Assembly (NCBI GenBank): GCA_020833245.1
Contig: JAJHQQ010000004.1
Span: forward strand, 1-47,011
DNA: 47,011 nt
Origin: Desulfurococcaceae archaeon
GTDB taxonomy: Archaea; Thermoproteota; Thermoprotei_A; Sulfolobales; Desulfurococcaceae
Reading direction: 5' to 3'
Shown here piece after piece: positions 8,048 to 16,102 of the stretch. Every line of letters starts with the position of its first letter. Positions within the stretch are counted from its first letter, which is position 1. The notes under the pieces are model-generated. The model did not search any database and was not told where the DNA came from. It worked only from the letters and a program-made list of their open reading frames with translations. The translations under genes and the position numbers were made by a program.

Positions 8048-8105
8048 GTAGCTGAACACCCTATCTAACGGATTCTCTTTAAGTATTTTAAGGCTTATTA
8101 AGTCT

Positions 8106-8378
8106 TCAAAGGCTCAGTACACTTAGATCTACTTTAAGAGCTAACAGTAAATCATTAAGAGTTGATCTAGTCTTCTTTAAGGCCTCAACTAAACTGTCTA
8201 CGTAAACAGCTACTTTCACTGTGTAGGTGCAATTGTCGTTCTCTGCTTTCTCGAGTAGCTCGGTGATCGTCATGTTCCTCACTACTACGCGGTTATCGGG
8301 CGTGAGGGACTTCATAATGGACTCGACAACTCTGCAATCATTACTAATGCTCAGTATGGCTTCTACTGTACTCTGCAC
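8106..8378 (-). CDS. pcc1: KEOPS complex subunit Pcc1
   Basis: About 90 aa. Pcc1 dimerises and scaffolds Kae1 in the KEOPS complex that makes tRNA t6A37. Family features are the first strand TVEAILSISND, the helix with VVESIMKSLTPDN, then VVVRNMTITELLEKAE, YTVKVAVYVDSLVEALKKTRSTLNDLL (read in two parts). The frame is open further upstream but only over the RecJ-like gene. GTG 8378 has GGAGA 7 nt upstream, and GTG 8396 is the alternative. It overlaps the end of the preceding gene by 16 nt. Kae1 and Bud32 lie 2.3 to 4 kb upstream in the same block. Confidence 0.78.
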   Translation of the reverse strand: MQSTVEAILSISNDCRVVESIMKSLTPDNRVVVRNMTITELLEKAENDNCTYTVKVAVYVDSLVEALKKTRSTLNDLLLALKVDLSVLSL

Positions 8379-9517
8379 AGTTGATTCTCCATGCACTTTG
8401 CGTACGCCTCCTCGGGTTTTACACTTACTCTTAAAAGCTCTCTTAAGACAGACACTTCCTCGCCATTGCACAGGAATCTCACCGGGTCTTTCTCGGGTAT
8501 TAAGTCGTGATAGAGGAGAATATCTACAATTATGTCTGGTCGCTGTAAGTTCTCATCGCACTCAAATACTCTCCCATTACTACTTAGAAACTCCACTATT
8601 TGATTAGAGAGGAATACTGCTATGTAGTCTAGAATGTTATTACTAATTGCGAGAACTTGTGGTAAAATGTCGACACTTAGTGGTAGGAGTACAATGTCAA
8701 GTACACAGTCTCTACACGAGCTCTCATAGACCATTAGACCTCCAATAGACTCGTGCGCTTCAAGCTCCAAGGCGACGCTGTGTTCTTGTAACTGCACGTA
8801 GAAGTCTCCTACTAGTTTTAATTGAAGCTGAAGGTCTCTCTTAGCGTAAGTCCGCGATAACTCAGATATTCTCTTAACTAGCTCAGAAACCCTTTTCACC
8901 TCGTCTTCGCTGGTCACCTCTTTCTGTCTAACTGATAAGGGTTCACTAACTCCATACACCTCGCTAATCAACTTAGAGGCGTTTTCAGGGTTACCTGTAA
9001 TTCCAGGTATAAAGGGGACTAGTGTCCTAGTGAGTGCTGTTACTAGGCTTTTTCTCTTAGAGCCCCACGCTCTAAGTCCAACTATCTCTGACACTACTCT
9101 CTGCGATTCGAGTTCGCGTAAAATAGAGTCCTCAGCGCCCTTAAAACCTCCTCCCTTGAAGTCGTAGTATCCACGGTAAAGCCCAGAGAGAATAGCGAGT
9201 ATTTTGTCCCACTTGCTGACTCCACCAATACTCTTCTCGAGGATGTTTACTAGAATTGCTGTAACTGAACTCGTTCTCGTTGTCTCAATAGGGAGGTGTC
9301 GTTGCTCATTAATGGGTTTGAGGTTTATGAGTATAGCTGGGTCATTAGGGTAGTCAATAATCACTTTGGGGTCTAAATTAACCCTTACATCCCAGCCGTG
9401 CTCAATTAAGTTCTTGAGGAGAATACCAGCTGAGATTAGTGAGTCAATAGATGTGTCAGGGATTACCGTAAAGCTCCTATAAGACTCTATAAAGCTCGTG
9501 AACTTGTCTTCAGCCAA
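8363..9517 (-). CDS. RecJ/Cdc45-like protein with lost DHH catalytic motif
   Basis: 384 aa. I identify it mainly from context (between S15 and Pcc1/S3Ae, where many archaea carry RecJ-family genes) and from the N-terminal segment FTVIPDTSIDSLISAGILLKNL split as FTVIPDTSIDS and LISAGILLKNL. This aligns by shape with the RecJ motif I HxDxDGxxSAxxL, but the metal-binding His/Asp residues are gone. The middle is helical and Lys/Glu-rich (about 200-235). No GGxxxAAG DHHA1 motif is visible. Crenarchaea have inactive RecJ homologues acting like Cdc45 with MCM and GINS, so a replisome role is the best inference. It could also be an unrelated conserved protein. Confidence 0.55.
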   Translation of the reverse strand: MAEDKFTSFIESYRSFTVIPDTSIDSLISAGILLKNLIEHGWDVRVNLDPKVIIDYPNDPAILINLKPINEQRHLPIETTRTSSVTAILVNILEKSIGGVSKWDKILAILSGLYRGYYDFKGGGFKGAEDSILRELESQRVVSEIVGLRAWGSKRKSLVTALTRTLVPFIPGITGNPENASKLISEVYGVSEPLSVRQKEVTSEDEVKRVSELVKRISELSRTYAKRDLQLQLKLVGDFYVQLQEHSVALELEAHESIGGLMVYESSCRDCVLDIVLLPLSVDILPQVLAISNNILDYIAVFLSNQIVEFLSSNGRVFECDENLQRPDIIVDILLYHDLIPEKDPVRFLCNGEEVSVLRELLRVSVKPEEAYAKCMENQLCRVQ

Positions 9518-9581
9518 GTATATTACACACCGAGTTGCGTATAATTTCCACTTACTATATTAAACATATTGAGCCAAAATA

Positions 9582-10061
9582 CTATGAGAACCTGTAAAGC
9601 CCAGTTGTTATAATTAGCTTTGCGGCTTCCGGGTCGTATTTCCAGTCTGGTGGTAGCTTTCCCATTCTCTTATAGTACTTTACAAGCCTGTGTATTTTAG
9701 ACTCTATTTCAATTAAGCCCCGCTGACTGTGGTAGTCCTTTGGGTGCTCATATAAGTGTCTACGTAGATTAACAGCTTTCTTTATTAAATTAAATAGGTC
9801 TTCGGGAATAACTGTTTTAATCCCGTGTTTTTCGAGAACATCCTCTACTTTCTTACCTATAACTTGCTTTAATAGGGGTATTCCGTACTGATCTCTAAGT
9901 ATAATACCAATCATTGATGGTGGATAACCCTTCTTAGCTAATTCAACTACTAGTTGCTCTATGTCGCTCGGGCTTAAGTCTAGTTTTAACCACCGCGGCG
10001 GCCCAGCTCGCGCAGGCCTTGTAGAGTGTGACTGGCCCTTATCGCGCTTCTTGTTCAACAC
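9582..10061 (-). CDS. rps15: 30S ribosomal protein S15
   Basis: Archaeal uS15. The N-terminal extension has [20 protein letters not shown]. The [22 protein letters not shown] segment (read as [13 protein letters not shown] plus ILRDQYGIP) and the C-terminal [22 protein letters not shown] are diagnostic. Length 159 aa is typical. Starts possible are GTG 10061 and TTG 10058, with GGTGA 5 or 8 nt upstream. Confidence 0.96.
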   Translation of the reverse strand: MLNKKRDKGQSHSTRPARAGPPRWLKLDLSPSDIEQLVVELAKKGYPPSMIGIILRDQYGIPLLKQVIGKKVEDVLEKHGIKTVIPEDLFNLIKKAVNLRRHLYEHPKDYHSQRGLIEIESKIHRLVKYYKRMGKLPPDWKYDPEAAKLIITTGLYRFS

Positions 10062-10100
10062 TCTTCACCGTGCTAATACACAATACATTAAACACACCCT

Positions 10101-10682
10101 TTAAAAATTACTAAGCGCGGTTTGGGCATGCTCGATATACTTTGAGAGAACAAGGCTCACGGATTTAGCCCTGTGGCTAACTCTGTTCTTCTCCTCTAAG
10201 CTCATTTCAGCGAAAGTTTTTGCCTCTCCATGAGGTGTGAAAATAGGGTCGAAGCCAAAGCCCCTCGTACCCCTAGGGGTTTCTACAATGTACCCGCAGA
10301 CCTCTCCCTCCCCCGTAATGACGCCTCTATCATAGGCGAGAGCAGCTGCAGATCTGAAACACGCTTCTCTGTTCTCCGCTTTTTCGAGAAGTTTAAGCAC
10401 GCCTGTCAACCCGATTGTCTTGTAAACGTAACTACTGTATGGGCCCGGAAACCCATTTAGAGCCTTTATGAAAAGCCCAGCGTCCTCTACTAAGACTGGT
10501 CGATTAGTGAAGAAGTACGCGAGTATAGCGGATTTAAAGACTATTTCTAGTAGGCTCTCACCTTGAACCTCTAGTTTCGGCACACTACACAGCTCGAGCT
10601 CAATGTTAAAACGCCTAGTGATCTCAGAGACTTCCTCGAACTTGTATCGGTTTCCAGTGACAAAGCATATTCTCCTAGTCAA
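10101..10682 (-). CDS. XTP/dITP pyrophosphatase (RdgB/HAM1 family)
   Basis: House-cleaning hydrolase of non-canonical purine NTPs (ITP, XTP). The nucleotide-binding VTGNRYKFEEV is at the N-terminus, followed by VEDAGLFIKALNGFPGPYSSYV (active-site segment, read in two parts) and GFGFDPIF with AEMSLEEKNRVSHRAKS near the C-terminus. Length 193 aa is normal. The start is TTG at 10682 behind GGGAG 7 nt upstream. It overlaps the Bud32 stop by 8 nt, so it is translationally coupled to the KEOPS genes. Confidence 0.94.
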   Translation of the reverse strand: MTRRICFVTGNRYKFEEVSEITRRFNIELELCSVPKLEVQGESLLEIVFKSAILAYFFTNRPVLVEDAGLFIKALNGFPGPYSSYVYKTIGLTGVLKLLEKAENREACFRSAAALAYDRGVITGEGEVCGYIVETPRGTRGFGFDPIFTPHGEAKTFAEMSLEEKNRVSHRAKSVSLVLSKYIEHAQTALSNF

Positions 10683-11358
10683 CGTACTTCTCCCTTAAAA
10701 CAGCTTTACGCACTTCTCTCTCAATGTACCTGCCTCGAGCTCGTATTTCTCTCACTTTTTTAATAACGCTGTCTCCTCCTACTTCACTGTACTCTAAATA
10801 CCCCTCGAAAACAGACCTCGTAAAGACCCCGGCGAGCTCAGGGTACATTGCCTCAGCACTTCTACTCATAAGGTGAAGGTCTATAGCGTACTCCTCTATG
10901 TCGTTGCTGTACCCGGCTAGCCCAAAGTCTATTATTACTAAGTCTTCGCTAGATGTTAATATGATATTTGCGAGCGTGTAGTCTCCGTGATACACTCCCT
11001 TATTGTGCATTAGTGCGGCGTACTTTCCAATGCTCCACCCTATCTTCTTAATACTGCTCTCAGCTAGTCCTCCCAGCACATCTGAGAGTCTCGAGCCCTC
11101 TACATACCCCATTACAATAACCCCAGCCTCCTCGTCTACGAGAAACACTGGTGGAACCGGGAGACCTGCTAAGTAGAGCTCTGAGAGTATTTTAGCCTCT
11201 GTTCGAGTCCTTGACTCGATAAAGACCCTGTTATATATGGGGTCTCTGAATGGCTTACTTACTCTCTTCTTAACTACGACTTTGAGGCCTAGAAAATCCC
11301 CTGAGTAAATCTCGGCTTCAGCGCCTCTACCGATTAGGGTGGGTGTTAGGGTAGCCAT
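10675..11358 (-). CDS. bud32: KEOPS complex kinase/ATPase Bud32
   Basis: Small atypical kinase of KEOPS that drives the t6A transfer cycle. It shows LIGRGAEAEIY (P-loop-like), VVVKKRVSKPFRDP with the catalytic Lys, HGDYTLANIIL (catalytic loop) and VIIDFGLA (metal-binding DFG), and the C-terminal Arg-rich tail typical of Bud32. 227 aa. It starts 13 nt inside the end of kae1; in some archaea the two are one fused gene, here they are separate but overlapping. Confidence 0.95.
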   Translation of the reverse strand: MATLTPTLIGRGAEAEIYSGDFLGLKVVVKKRVSKPFRDPIYNRVFIESRTRTEAKILSELYLAGLPVPPVFLVDEEAGVIVMGYVEGSRLSDVLGGLAESSIKKIGWSIGKYAALMHNKGVYHGDYTLANIILTSSEDLVIIDFGLAGYSNDIEEYAIDLHLMSRSAEAMYPELAGVFTRSVFEGYLEYSEVGGDSVIKKVREIRARGRYIEREVRKAVLREKYVD

Positions 11359-12422
11359 GGGTATGTCTCCTCGTCGAGTCTAAATCGCTGCTTCACGGTG
11401 AGGTCTTCGGGCCTAGTAGTCCTCCCGTAGAGGTATGAGAGTAAACCAGTATAGGCGATCATTAAGCCGTTGTCTCCAGCTATTTCTGGTGGTGTGCCGT
11501 AGTACCTGCAACCGTAGAATTCTGCTAGAACCTTAAATTTTTCTCTGAGTGTAGTGTTAGACGCAACGCCTCCTACTAGTAGGATTTCTTTTTTACCAGT
11601 GAGCATTAAGCTTCTCTCAGTAACCTCTATTAACATGTTAAAAACAGTCTCTCTCAGGCTATTACAGATCTTACCTAGAAGTGCTCTATCCCCTTTTGAT
11701 TCTCTAGCCATTCTCAAAGCAGCTGTTAATAGCCCTGAAAAGCTGAGGTCGGAGCCCTTTACCGTGAAGGGTAATGGTGTGAACTCGCTACTCCACTCCG
11801 CGCATACGTCAACTGCGTGTTTACCGCTAACCACGTATGGTGGGGCTAGTCCAACTTCGCGGGCAAAAGTATCTAGTAGGTTTCCAAGCGGTATATCAAG
11901 CGTTTCCCCCAGTACCCTGTACTTCTTGTCTCTCTGAATAGCCACGAGAGTGTTGCCCCCTGAAATATATACTACTAAGGGATCCACCATGCCGCTCACT
12001 AACTTCCCGATCTCTATGTGTGCGACGGCGTGATTAACAGCTACTAGTGGCTTATTCCAGTAGGCTGAAATGAACCTCGCAAGTGTAGCCCCTACTCTGA
12101 GACAAGGCCCTAGTCCAGGTCCAACTGCAACTGCCACCGCATTTACGCTTTTTACGTCGACACCAGCATCGTCTAGCGCCTTCTTAACTACACTGTGTGC
12201 TACGTTAACGTGGTGTTGAGAGGCTTCACTTGGGTGTATTCCACCCTTCACGGGCTTGTACTGACTTGAAACATTCGCGAGTACTCGTACAGAGTGGTTG
12301 TTAAGCTCTATTATGCCTACTCCAAAAGTGTGACTTGTCGACTCTATTCCAAGAACAATTAAGTGGTCTTTTACAGGGGGGATTTGAACTGGGATTTGGA
12401 ATTGCCGACCTCTCAGCATCAC
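11346..12422 (-). CDS. kae1: tRNA N6-adenosine threonylcarbamoyltransferase Kae1
   Basis: Catalytic KEOPS subunit that transfers threonylcarbamoyl to tRNA A37. It has LGIESTSHTFGVGI, the metal-binding HHVNVAHS, AVGPGLGPCLRVG, VNHAVAHIE, YISGGNTLV and LLVGGVASNTTLRE with GDNGLMIAY near the end. The N-terminus carries about 20 extra residues (GRQFQIPVQIPPVKD) before the usual beginning. There is no ATG, GTG or TTG between this extension and the ASKHA core, so it appears to be translated. The start is GTG 12422 or ATG 12419. It overlaps bud32. Confidence 0.95.
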   Translation of the reverse strand: MMLRGRQFQIPVQIPPVKDHLIVLGIESTSHTFGVGIIELNNHSVRVLANVSSQYKPVKGGIHPSEASQHHVNVAHSVVKKALDDAGVDVKSVNAVAVAVGPGLGPCLRVGATLARFISAYWNKPLVAVNHAVAHIEIGKLVSGMVDPLVVYISGGNTLVAIQRDKKYRVLGETLDIPLGNLLDTFAREVGLAPPYVVSGKHAVDVCAEWSSEFTPLPFTVKGSDLSFSGLLTAALRMARESKGDRALLGKICNSLRETVFNMLIEVTERSLMLTGKKEILLVGGVASNTTLREKFKVLAEFYGCRYYGTPPEIAGDNGLMIAYTGLLSYLYGRTTRPEDLTVKQRFRLDEETYPWLP

Positions 12423-12457
12423 TTAAAATCCTTGTAGATACTGGTTAATTAGCGCTT

Positions 12458-12619
12458 CTACTTCGCGTATTCAACATAGTTGCACTTGCCACAGTGCCAT
12501 CTCGGAACAGGCTGCTTGTGAAAGGCCATGAAAGACCCGCACTTAGGGCAAACCTTATTCTTCCTCTTAATTGACCAGTTATTCGCGTCGACCTCGTATA
12601 GTCTGTGAATATAAGGCAC
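12458..12619 (-). CDS. rps27ae: 30S ribosomal protein S27ae
   Basis: 53-aa zinc protein of the small subunit. The reverse strand reads a start PYIHRLYEVDAN, then CPKCGSF, FHKQPVPRWHCGKCNYVEY, with both CxxC pairs of the zinc ribbon. The start is GTG 12619 with GGTGA exactly 6 nt upstream; the stop is TAG at 12460-12458. It sits between S24e and Kae1, the conserved archaeal order. Confidence 0.93.
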   Translation of the reverse strand: MPYIHRLYEVDANNWSIKRKNKVCPKCGSFMAFHKQPVPRWHCGKCNYVEYAK

Positions 12620-12629
12620 GGCTAATCAC

Positions 12630-12986
12630 CTACTGGGCTGATGTGGGTGTTTGAGATAGTTTTGAAAGGGATTCCTCATCCCTCTTTCTAATGTATTCTG
12701 GTTCAAATGCCTTAGCTCGTTCCGGGTTCTCGTAAATATGTGCTTCTACTCTACTTACACCCATACCATACTCTGTTTTAACAGAGCGAATAAAAACGAG
12801 GTTTACGTCAACGTTGTAGTAACTAGCTATGGCTTTCTTTAGTAGGCCCCTGTTGGGTGTGCCCTCGTTACCGTGAAATACGTTCAGTACTACTTCTCTC
12901 CTCTTAATTAGCGGATTGTACTGGTCTTTTACCACTTCGCAGTCGTACTTGTCTAGTAGCCTTACGTGTCTACTCACAAATTTCAC
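12630..12986 (-). CDS. rps24e: 30S ribosomal protein S24e
   Basis: Diagnostic segments are DQYNPLIKRREVVLNVFHGNEGTP (read as DQYNPLIKRREVV and FHGNEGTPNRG) and the VSRVEAHIYENPERAKAFEP tail. 118 aa. The start is GTG 12986 or GTG 12977 (giving VSRHVRLLDKYD). The first codons overlap the end of the dephospho-CoA kinase gene. Confidence 0.93.
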   Translation of the reverse strand: MKFVSRHVRLLDKYDCEVVKDQYNPLIKRREVVLNVFHGNEGTPNRGLLKKAIASYYNVDVNLVFIRSVKTEYGMGVSRVEAHIYENPERAKAFEPEYIRKRDEESLSKLSQTPTSAQ

Positions 12987-13419
12987 CCAGCTTGTATGAG
13001 ACCACTGTAGGTTTAAGTATTTTAAGTATTTTTAAAGCCAAAACCACGTTTGACTCGAGTTTTACAACGCCAACTCCAGGCTGTCCATATAGAACACTAG
13101 ACCTGTCTCTCCGGGCTAAGTGGGGTATTACGAGTAAGTCTTCTTCTCCAATTACTCGAATAAACCCGCTTCTAGCTCTCCCGGCTACAGTAGACGCGTT
13201 TAAGCTGAGTGAGCCCGGCGGGTTTACGACTACTCTAGTCTCCTCAGTACTCCTCACGGCTAAGTCGGCGTAGGCTCTCCTCATGCTTTTATAGTCAACT
13301 ATTCTAACTGTAGCTCTGTGTCTCGCCGAAACAACATCCCCCACAGATACTGTTGCCTCTAAGCCAAAAACATCTCCACGATTTGGATTAACGTATAGTG
13401 TTCCTTGAGGTTTTGCCAA
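12970..13419 (-). CDS. GTP-dependent dephospho-CoA kinase (DUF359 family)
   Basis: Last step of archaeal coenzyme A synthesis, phosphorylating dephospho-CoA with GTP. I recognise the family from GDVVSARHRATVRIVDYKSMRR, read in parts, then RVVVNPPGSLS, VIGEEDLLVIPHL and VLYGQPGVGVV. Length 149 aa is a little short of the usual ~170. The start is TTG at 13419. The Spt4-DUF359-S24e-S27ae order is conserved in archaea and supports the call. Confidence 0.85.
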   Translation of the reverse strand: MAKPQGTLYVNPNRGDVFGLEATVSVGDVVSARHRATVRIVDYKSMRRAYADLAVRSTEETRVVVNPPGSLSLNASTVAGRARSGFIRVIGEEDLLVIPHLARRDRSSVLYGQPGVGVVKLESNVVLALKILKILKPTVVSYKLGEICE

Positions 13420-13471
13420 GTGCTTTCGAAACTGAGTGGGCAGTGTGAGAGCAGGTAACGTTAGAGAGGTT

Positions 13472-13693
13472 TTACTCGAGTTTAACAGCGTATCTCCCCT
13501 TACCAGTAATGTTCAGCGTCCTCGCCAGCTCTGAGCTCTCAGGCTCTATCGCTATTATGATCCCGCTCCAGTCCTCAGTGAACTCCTTTGAACCACAGTT
13601 TGGGCACACTTGCGCCTCTCTATCAACTAGTGTCCTACAAGACACACAAGCTTTAAACTGTATTCCCTTTTTCCTAGTGCTCAAACCGATCAC
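13472..13693 (-). CDS. spt4: Transcription elongation factor Spt4
   Basis: Zinc-ribbon partner of Spt5, also called RpoE''. It has CVSCRTLVDREAQVCPNCG with both CxxC pairs, then FTEDWSGIIIAIEPESSELA. 73 aa with the GTG start at 13693; TTG 13684 is possible. A TTTTATT-type BoxA at about 13718-13727 would put the transcript start almost at the GTG, suggesting a leaderless or near-leaderless mRNA. Confidence 0.93.
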   Translation of the reverse strand: MIGLSTRKKGIQFKACVSCRTLVDREAQVCPNCGSKEFTEDWSGIIIAIEPESSELARTLNITGKGRYAVKLE

Positions 13694-13737
13694 GCTGTAG
13701 AAGGTCTAAGTTGTTGGTTGAATAAAAGCATTTCTCT

Positions 13738-14310
13738 CTAGCCCTTAGACTTCTTCTCCCTGATCCAATCTACTTTCCCCAGGCCAGGCTGCCTCATTGT
13801 CATGTGTATTCTTATCCCCTTACCTGGTAGAATACCCGTAGTGTAGACTCTAGCCCTCACAACATCGCCTCTTTCAATTCGCCTCCTACTCTCCTCTAGT
13901 AGTAGTGAGCCTGTAGCCGGGTCGAAGGAGACGTGTTCGTCGGCGACTTGATTTATATGTATAAAGCCGTCAATAACGCCTAAGTTGACGTAGAGGCCGG
14001 ACCTCGTCACCGAGGCGACTTCTCCCTCAACAATCTCCTTTAAAAATGGAGAGAAAGCTATAAACTCGAACTCTACATTGTGATATGAGGCGCCATCACC
14101 AGGTATGATTACTCCTAGAGGGTCGGCTTTAGCGCCGATGATTGTCACCACCACGCCTAGATGTCTAGTGTTCCTCGAGGAGTCCTCAATGTACACTAGA
14201 ATGTTCTCGTATTTTGCTCTCAACTCCTCGAGCACGATATTCTCTAGTGGCTTTGTGAACTTACTCGGAGGTATTCTAATAACGTCTCTCGCTTTTACTA
14301 GCATAAACAT
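13738..14310 (-). CDS. rpo7: RNA polymerase subunit Rpo7 (RpoE)
   Basis: Stalk subunit that, with Rpo4, binds nascent RNA. The N-terminal domain has FMLVKARDVIRIPPSKFTKPL, split as FMLVKARDVI and RIPPSKFTKPL, and the C-terminal S1 domain has VTRSGLYVNLGVIDGFIHI. The frame is open to GTG 14337, but ATG 14310 gives the family N-terminus and has GAGTGA about 7 nt upstream. It is followed by Spt4 after 45 bp and preceded by the PIN gene. A BoxA-like TTATTTAAG lies at about 14370-14378. Confidence 0.94.
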   Translation of the reverse strand: MFMLVKARDVIRIPPSKFTKPLENIVLEELRAKYENILVYIEDSSRNTRHLGVVVTIIGAKADPLGVIIPGDGASYHNVEFEFIAFSPFLKEIVEGEVASVTRSGLYVNLGVIDGFIHINQVADEHVSFDPATGSLLLEESRRRIERGDVVRARVYTTGILPGKGIRIHMTMRQPGLGKVDWIREKKSKG

Positions 14311-14385
14311 GTTGTATTCACTCTCATGAATACTCACTATGTTAAACTACGGATAATCTCTATTTACATGAGGATGCTTAAATAA

Positions 14386-14826
14386 CTAATAAGCGTACCC
14401 TTCAACCTTTACTCTCCTGGCTTCCTCTCTAAAGTAGGCTTCTCCGACTCCCGATTGCTTGAGTCTTCTGCGCAAGTCCCTATCGTTTGTTGCGACTATA
14501 GCGCGGTTCTGAGTAGCGAAGTTAATAATAGCGTCATCAACGCTTTCGTCAGGCTTTAACGCGTAGTCGACGACTACGCAGTACTGCTCAACTAGCTTGA
14601 GTGCTAAGCGAGCTCTCTTCGCAGTAATACCCTTAGACTGCGTGGCTATTTTCACGAGCTCCTCGTAAACCGGTCTTAAAACCACGAATTCGGGTTTTGA
14701 CTCGAGCTCTTCCTCTATTTGCTCAAAAACTCGTATACCACTAGCAGCTAGCATTAACATATTTGTGTCTAGTACTACGAGCGGCCTCCTACTCGTAGAG
14801 TTCCTCGACAAAACCCCACCCTGCAA
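14386..14826 (-). CDS. PIN-domain nuclease (Fcf1/Utp24-like)
   Basis: 146 aa. PIN fold with LVVLDTNMLML (first acidic residue), LRPVYEELVKIA, the ESVDDAIINFATQNRAIVATNDRDLRRRL acidic cluster (read in parts). Archaeal proteins in this place, between aIF2 gamma and Rpo7, are related to the rRNA-processing nuclease Fcf1. Targets here are not known. The start is TTG 14826 (GGTGG 4 nt upstream) or TTG 14811. Either lies inside the end of the aIF2 gamma gene. Confidence 0.85.
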   Translation of the reverse strand: MQGGVLSRNSTSRRPLVVLDTNMLMLAASGIRVFEQIEEELESKPEFVVLRPVYEELVKIATQSKGITAKRARLALKLVEQYCVVVDYALKPDESVDDAIINFATQNRAIVATNDRDLRRRLKQSGVGEAYFREEARRVKVEGYAY

Positions 14827-16042
14827 GCCTCCACCTAGCTAATACGCGTCTCCCAATGGCTACTCTAGTACCCTTCCACGTTGCAATGGGCATTTCGAGT
14901 TCTAGTTCAACTCTGTCCTTACTAGTACTCTTAACAGTGGCTATTCTAGTAGCCGGCCCAATAGCCACGACTACTCTCTCGCCGGCTTGTAGTGGCGGGA
15001 GCTTAGCCTGCTGACCCCTCACATCGACGACTCTGCTGAGGGTGTTGTACGAGATCTCTACTCTCCTCGCAACTGGTATTTCGTAGTCAGCCTTTACGAC
15101 AATTGAGCCGGCTAGCTGATTAGCCTTCGTGAGGGATGGATCTATAGTTGTTCTAAGCGCGACAAGCCCTCCCGGCTTTGCCTCATCAACCTGGTATTCA
15201 CCAAACCGCATTTCCTCAATTGTTGTTGTGATTGGCGCGAGCTCGTATGAAGACGCTTTAGTGGTCTCCTTGGGCTTTTTTACTCCAGGCATGATTTTTA
15301 TCTCATCTCCTACTCGGAGAACTCCCTGTATTATTGTCCCGCCGATCACGCCTCCCTGAATCTCATCATAGCGTGTTCCAGGCCTGTTAATATCAAAGCT
15401 TCTCAGGACGTACATTATTGGCGGTGCGTCGAGGTTTCTACTGGGTTTAGGAACAAGCTTGTGTAGAGCCTCTAGAATAACGTCAATGTTGACTTTATGT
15501 AGGGCGCTCACAGGTATTATTGGCGCGTTCTCCGCGGCAGTCTCCTTAACGAACTTCTTTATGTCCTCGTAGTTCTTCAGCGCTTTATCCCTAGATACAA
15601 CGTCTACCTTGTTCTGGGCGATAATAATGTTCTTTACTCCTAGTATTTCAAGGGCCATTAAGTGCTCAATTGTCTGTGGCTGAGGACACGGCTCGTTAGC
15701 GGCTATGACTAGTATTGCGGTGTCAATTACCATTGCCCCGCTAAGCATTGTAGTCATGTAGGCCTCGTGTCCGGGCGCGTCAACGTAGCTTACTCTGCGT
15801 ATCAGTTTCGCCTCTGAGCCGTCTGGGCAAGTCAGCTCAGTTGTATAGGCGTCAGGAGGACTTAGAGTTTCACAGTAAGCAATGTTCCCGTCGGCGTAGC
15901 CGAGGAATATGGTCATTCCCCTCTCAATTTCCATGCTGTGTCTAGCAGTCCAAATTCCCGTTAAAGCCTGGACTAGAGTTGTTTTGCCGTGGTCTACGTG
16001 GCCTACTACGCCAATGTTGATTTCCGGCTGTGGGAGCTTCAA
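14789..16042 (-). CDS. eif2g: Translation initiation factor aIF2 subunit gamma
   Basis: GTPase core of aIF2 that carries Met-tRNAi. G1 is GHVDHGKTT, then GMTIFLGYADG, G3 DAPGH, G4 NKVD, and the two beta-barrel domains with GVIGGTIIQGVLRVGDEIKI (split at GVIGG). The frame opens at GTG 16051, but TTG 16042 (KLPQPEINIGVVG) has GGTGT 5 nt upstream and matches family N-termini. Odd feature: the zinc knuckle inserted after switch I normally has two CxxC pairs; here only YCETLSPPDAYTTELTCPDG remains, with two Cys. Confidence 0.96.
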   Translation of the reverse strand: MKLPQPEINIGVVGHVDHGKTTLVQALTGIWTARHSMEIERGMTIFLGYADGNIAYCETLSPPDAYTTELTCPDGSEAKLIRRVSYVDAPGHEAYMTTMLSGAMVIDTAILVIAANEPCPQPQTIEHLMALEILGVKNIIIAQNKVDVVSRDKALKNYEDIKKFVKETAAENAPIIPVSALHKVNIDVILEALHKLVPKPSRNLDAPPIMYVLRSFDINRPGTRYDEIQGGVIGGTIIQGVLRVGDEIKIMPGVKKPKETTKASSYELAPITTTIEEMRFGEYQVDEAKPGGLVALRTTIDPSLTKANQLAGSIVVKADYEIPVARRVEISYNTLSRVVDVRGQQAKLPPLQAGERVVVAIGPATRIATVKSTSKDRVELELEMPIATWKGTRVAIGRRVLARWRLAGWGFVEELYE

Positions 16043-16102
16043 ATAGTACACCCTACTGGTTTAAACAGCAACTAATTTGCAGTGATTGAAATGGGAGATT
16101 AA

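Noticed and set aside
12361-12419. T-arm-like GTTCAAATCCC in the Kae1 N-terminal extension, suggesting a tRNA fragment
   Set aside because: The flanking bases (CCCAG and CCCCC) cannot form the T stem, and no acceptor or anticodon arm is present.
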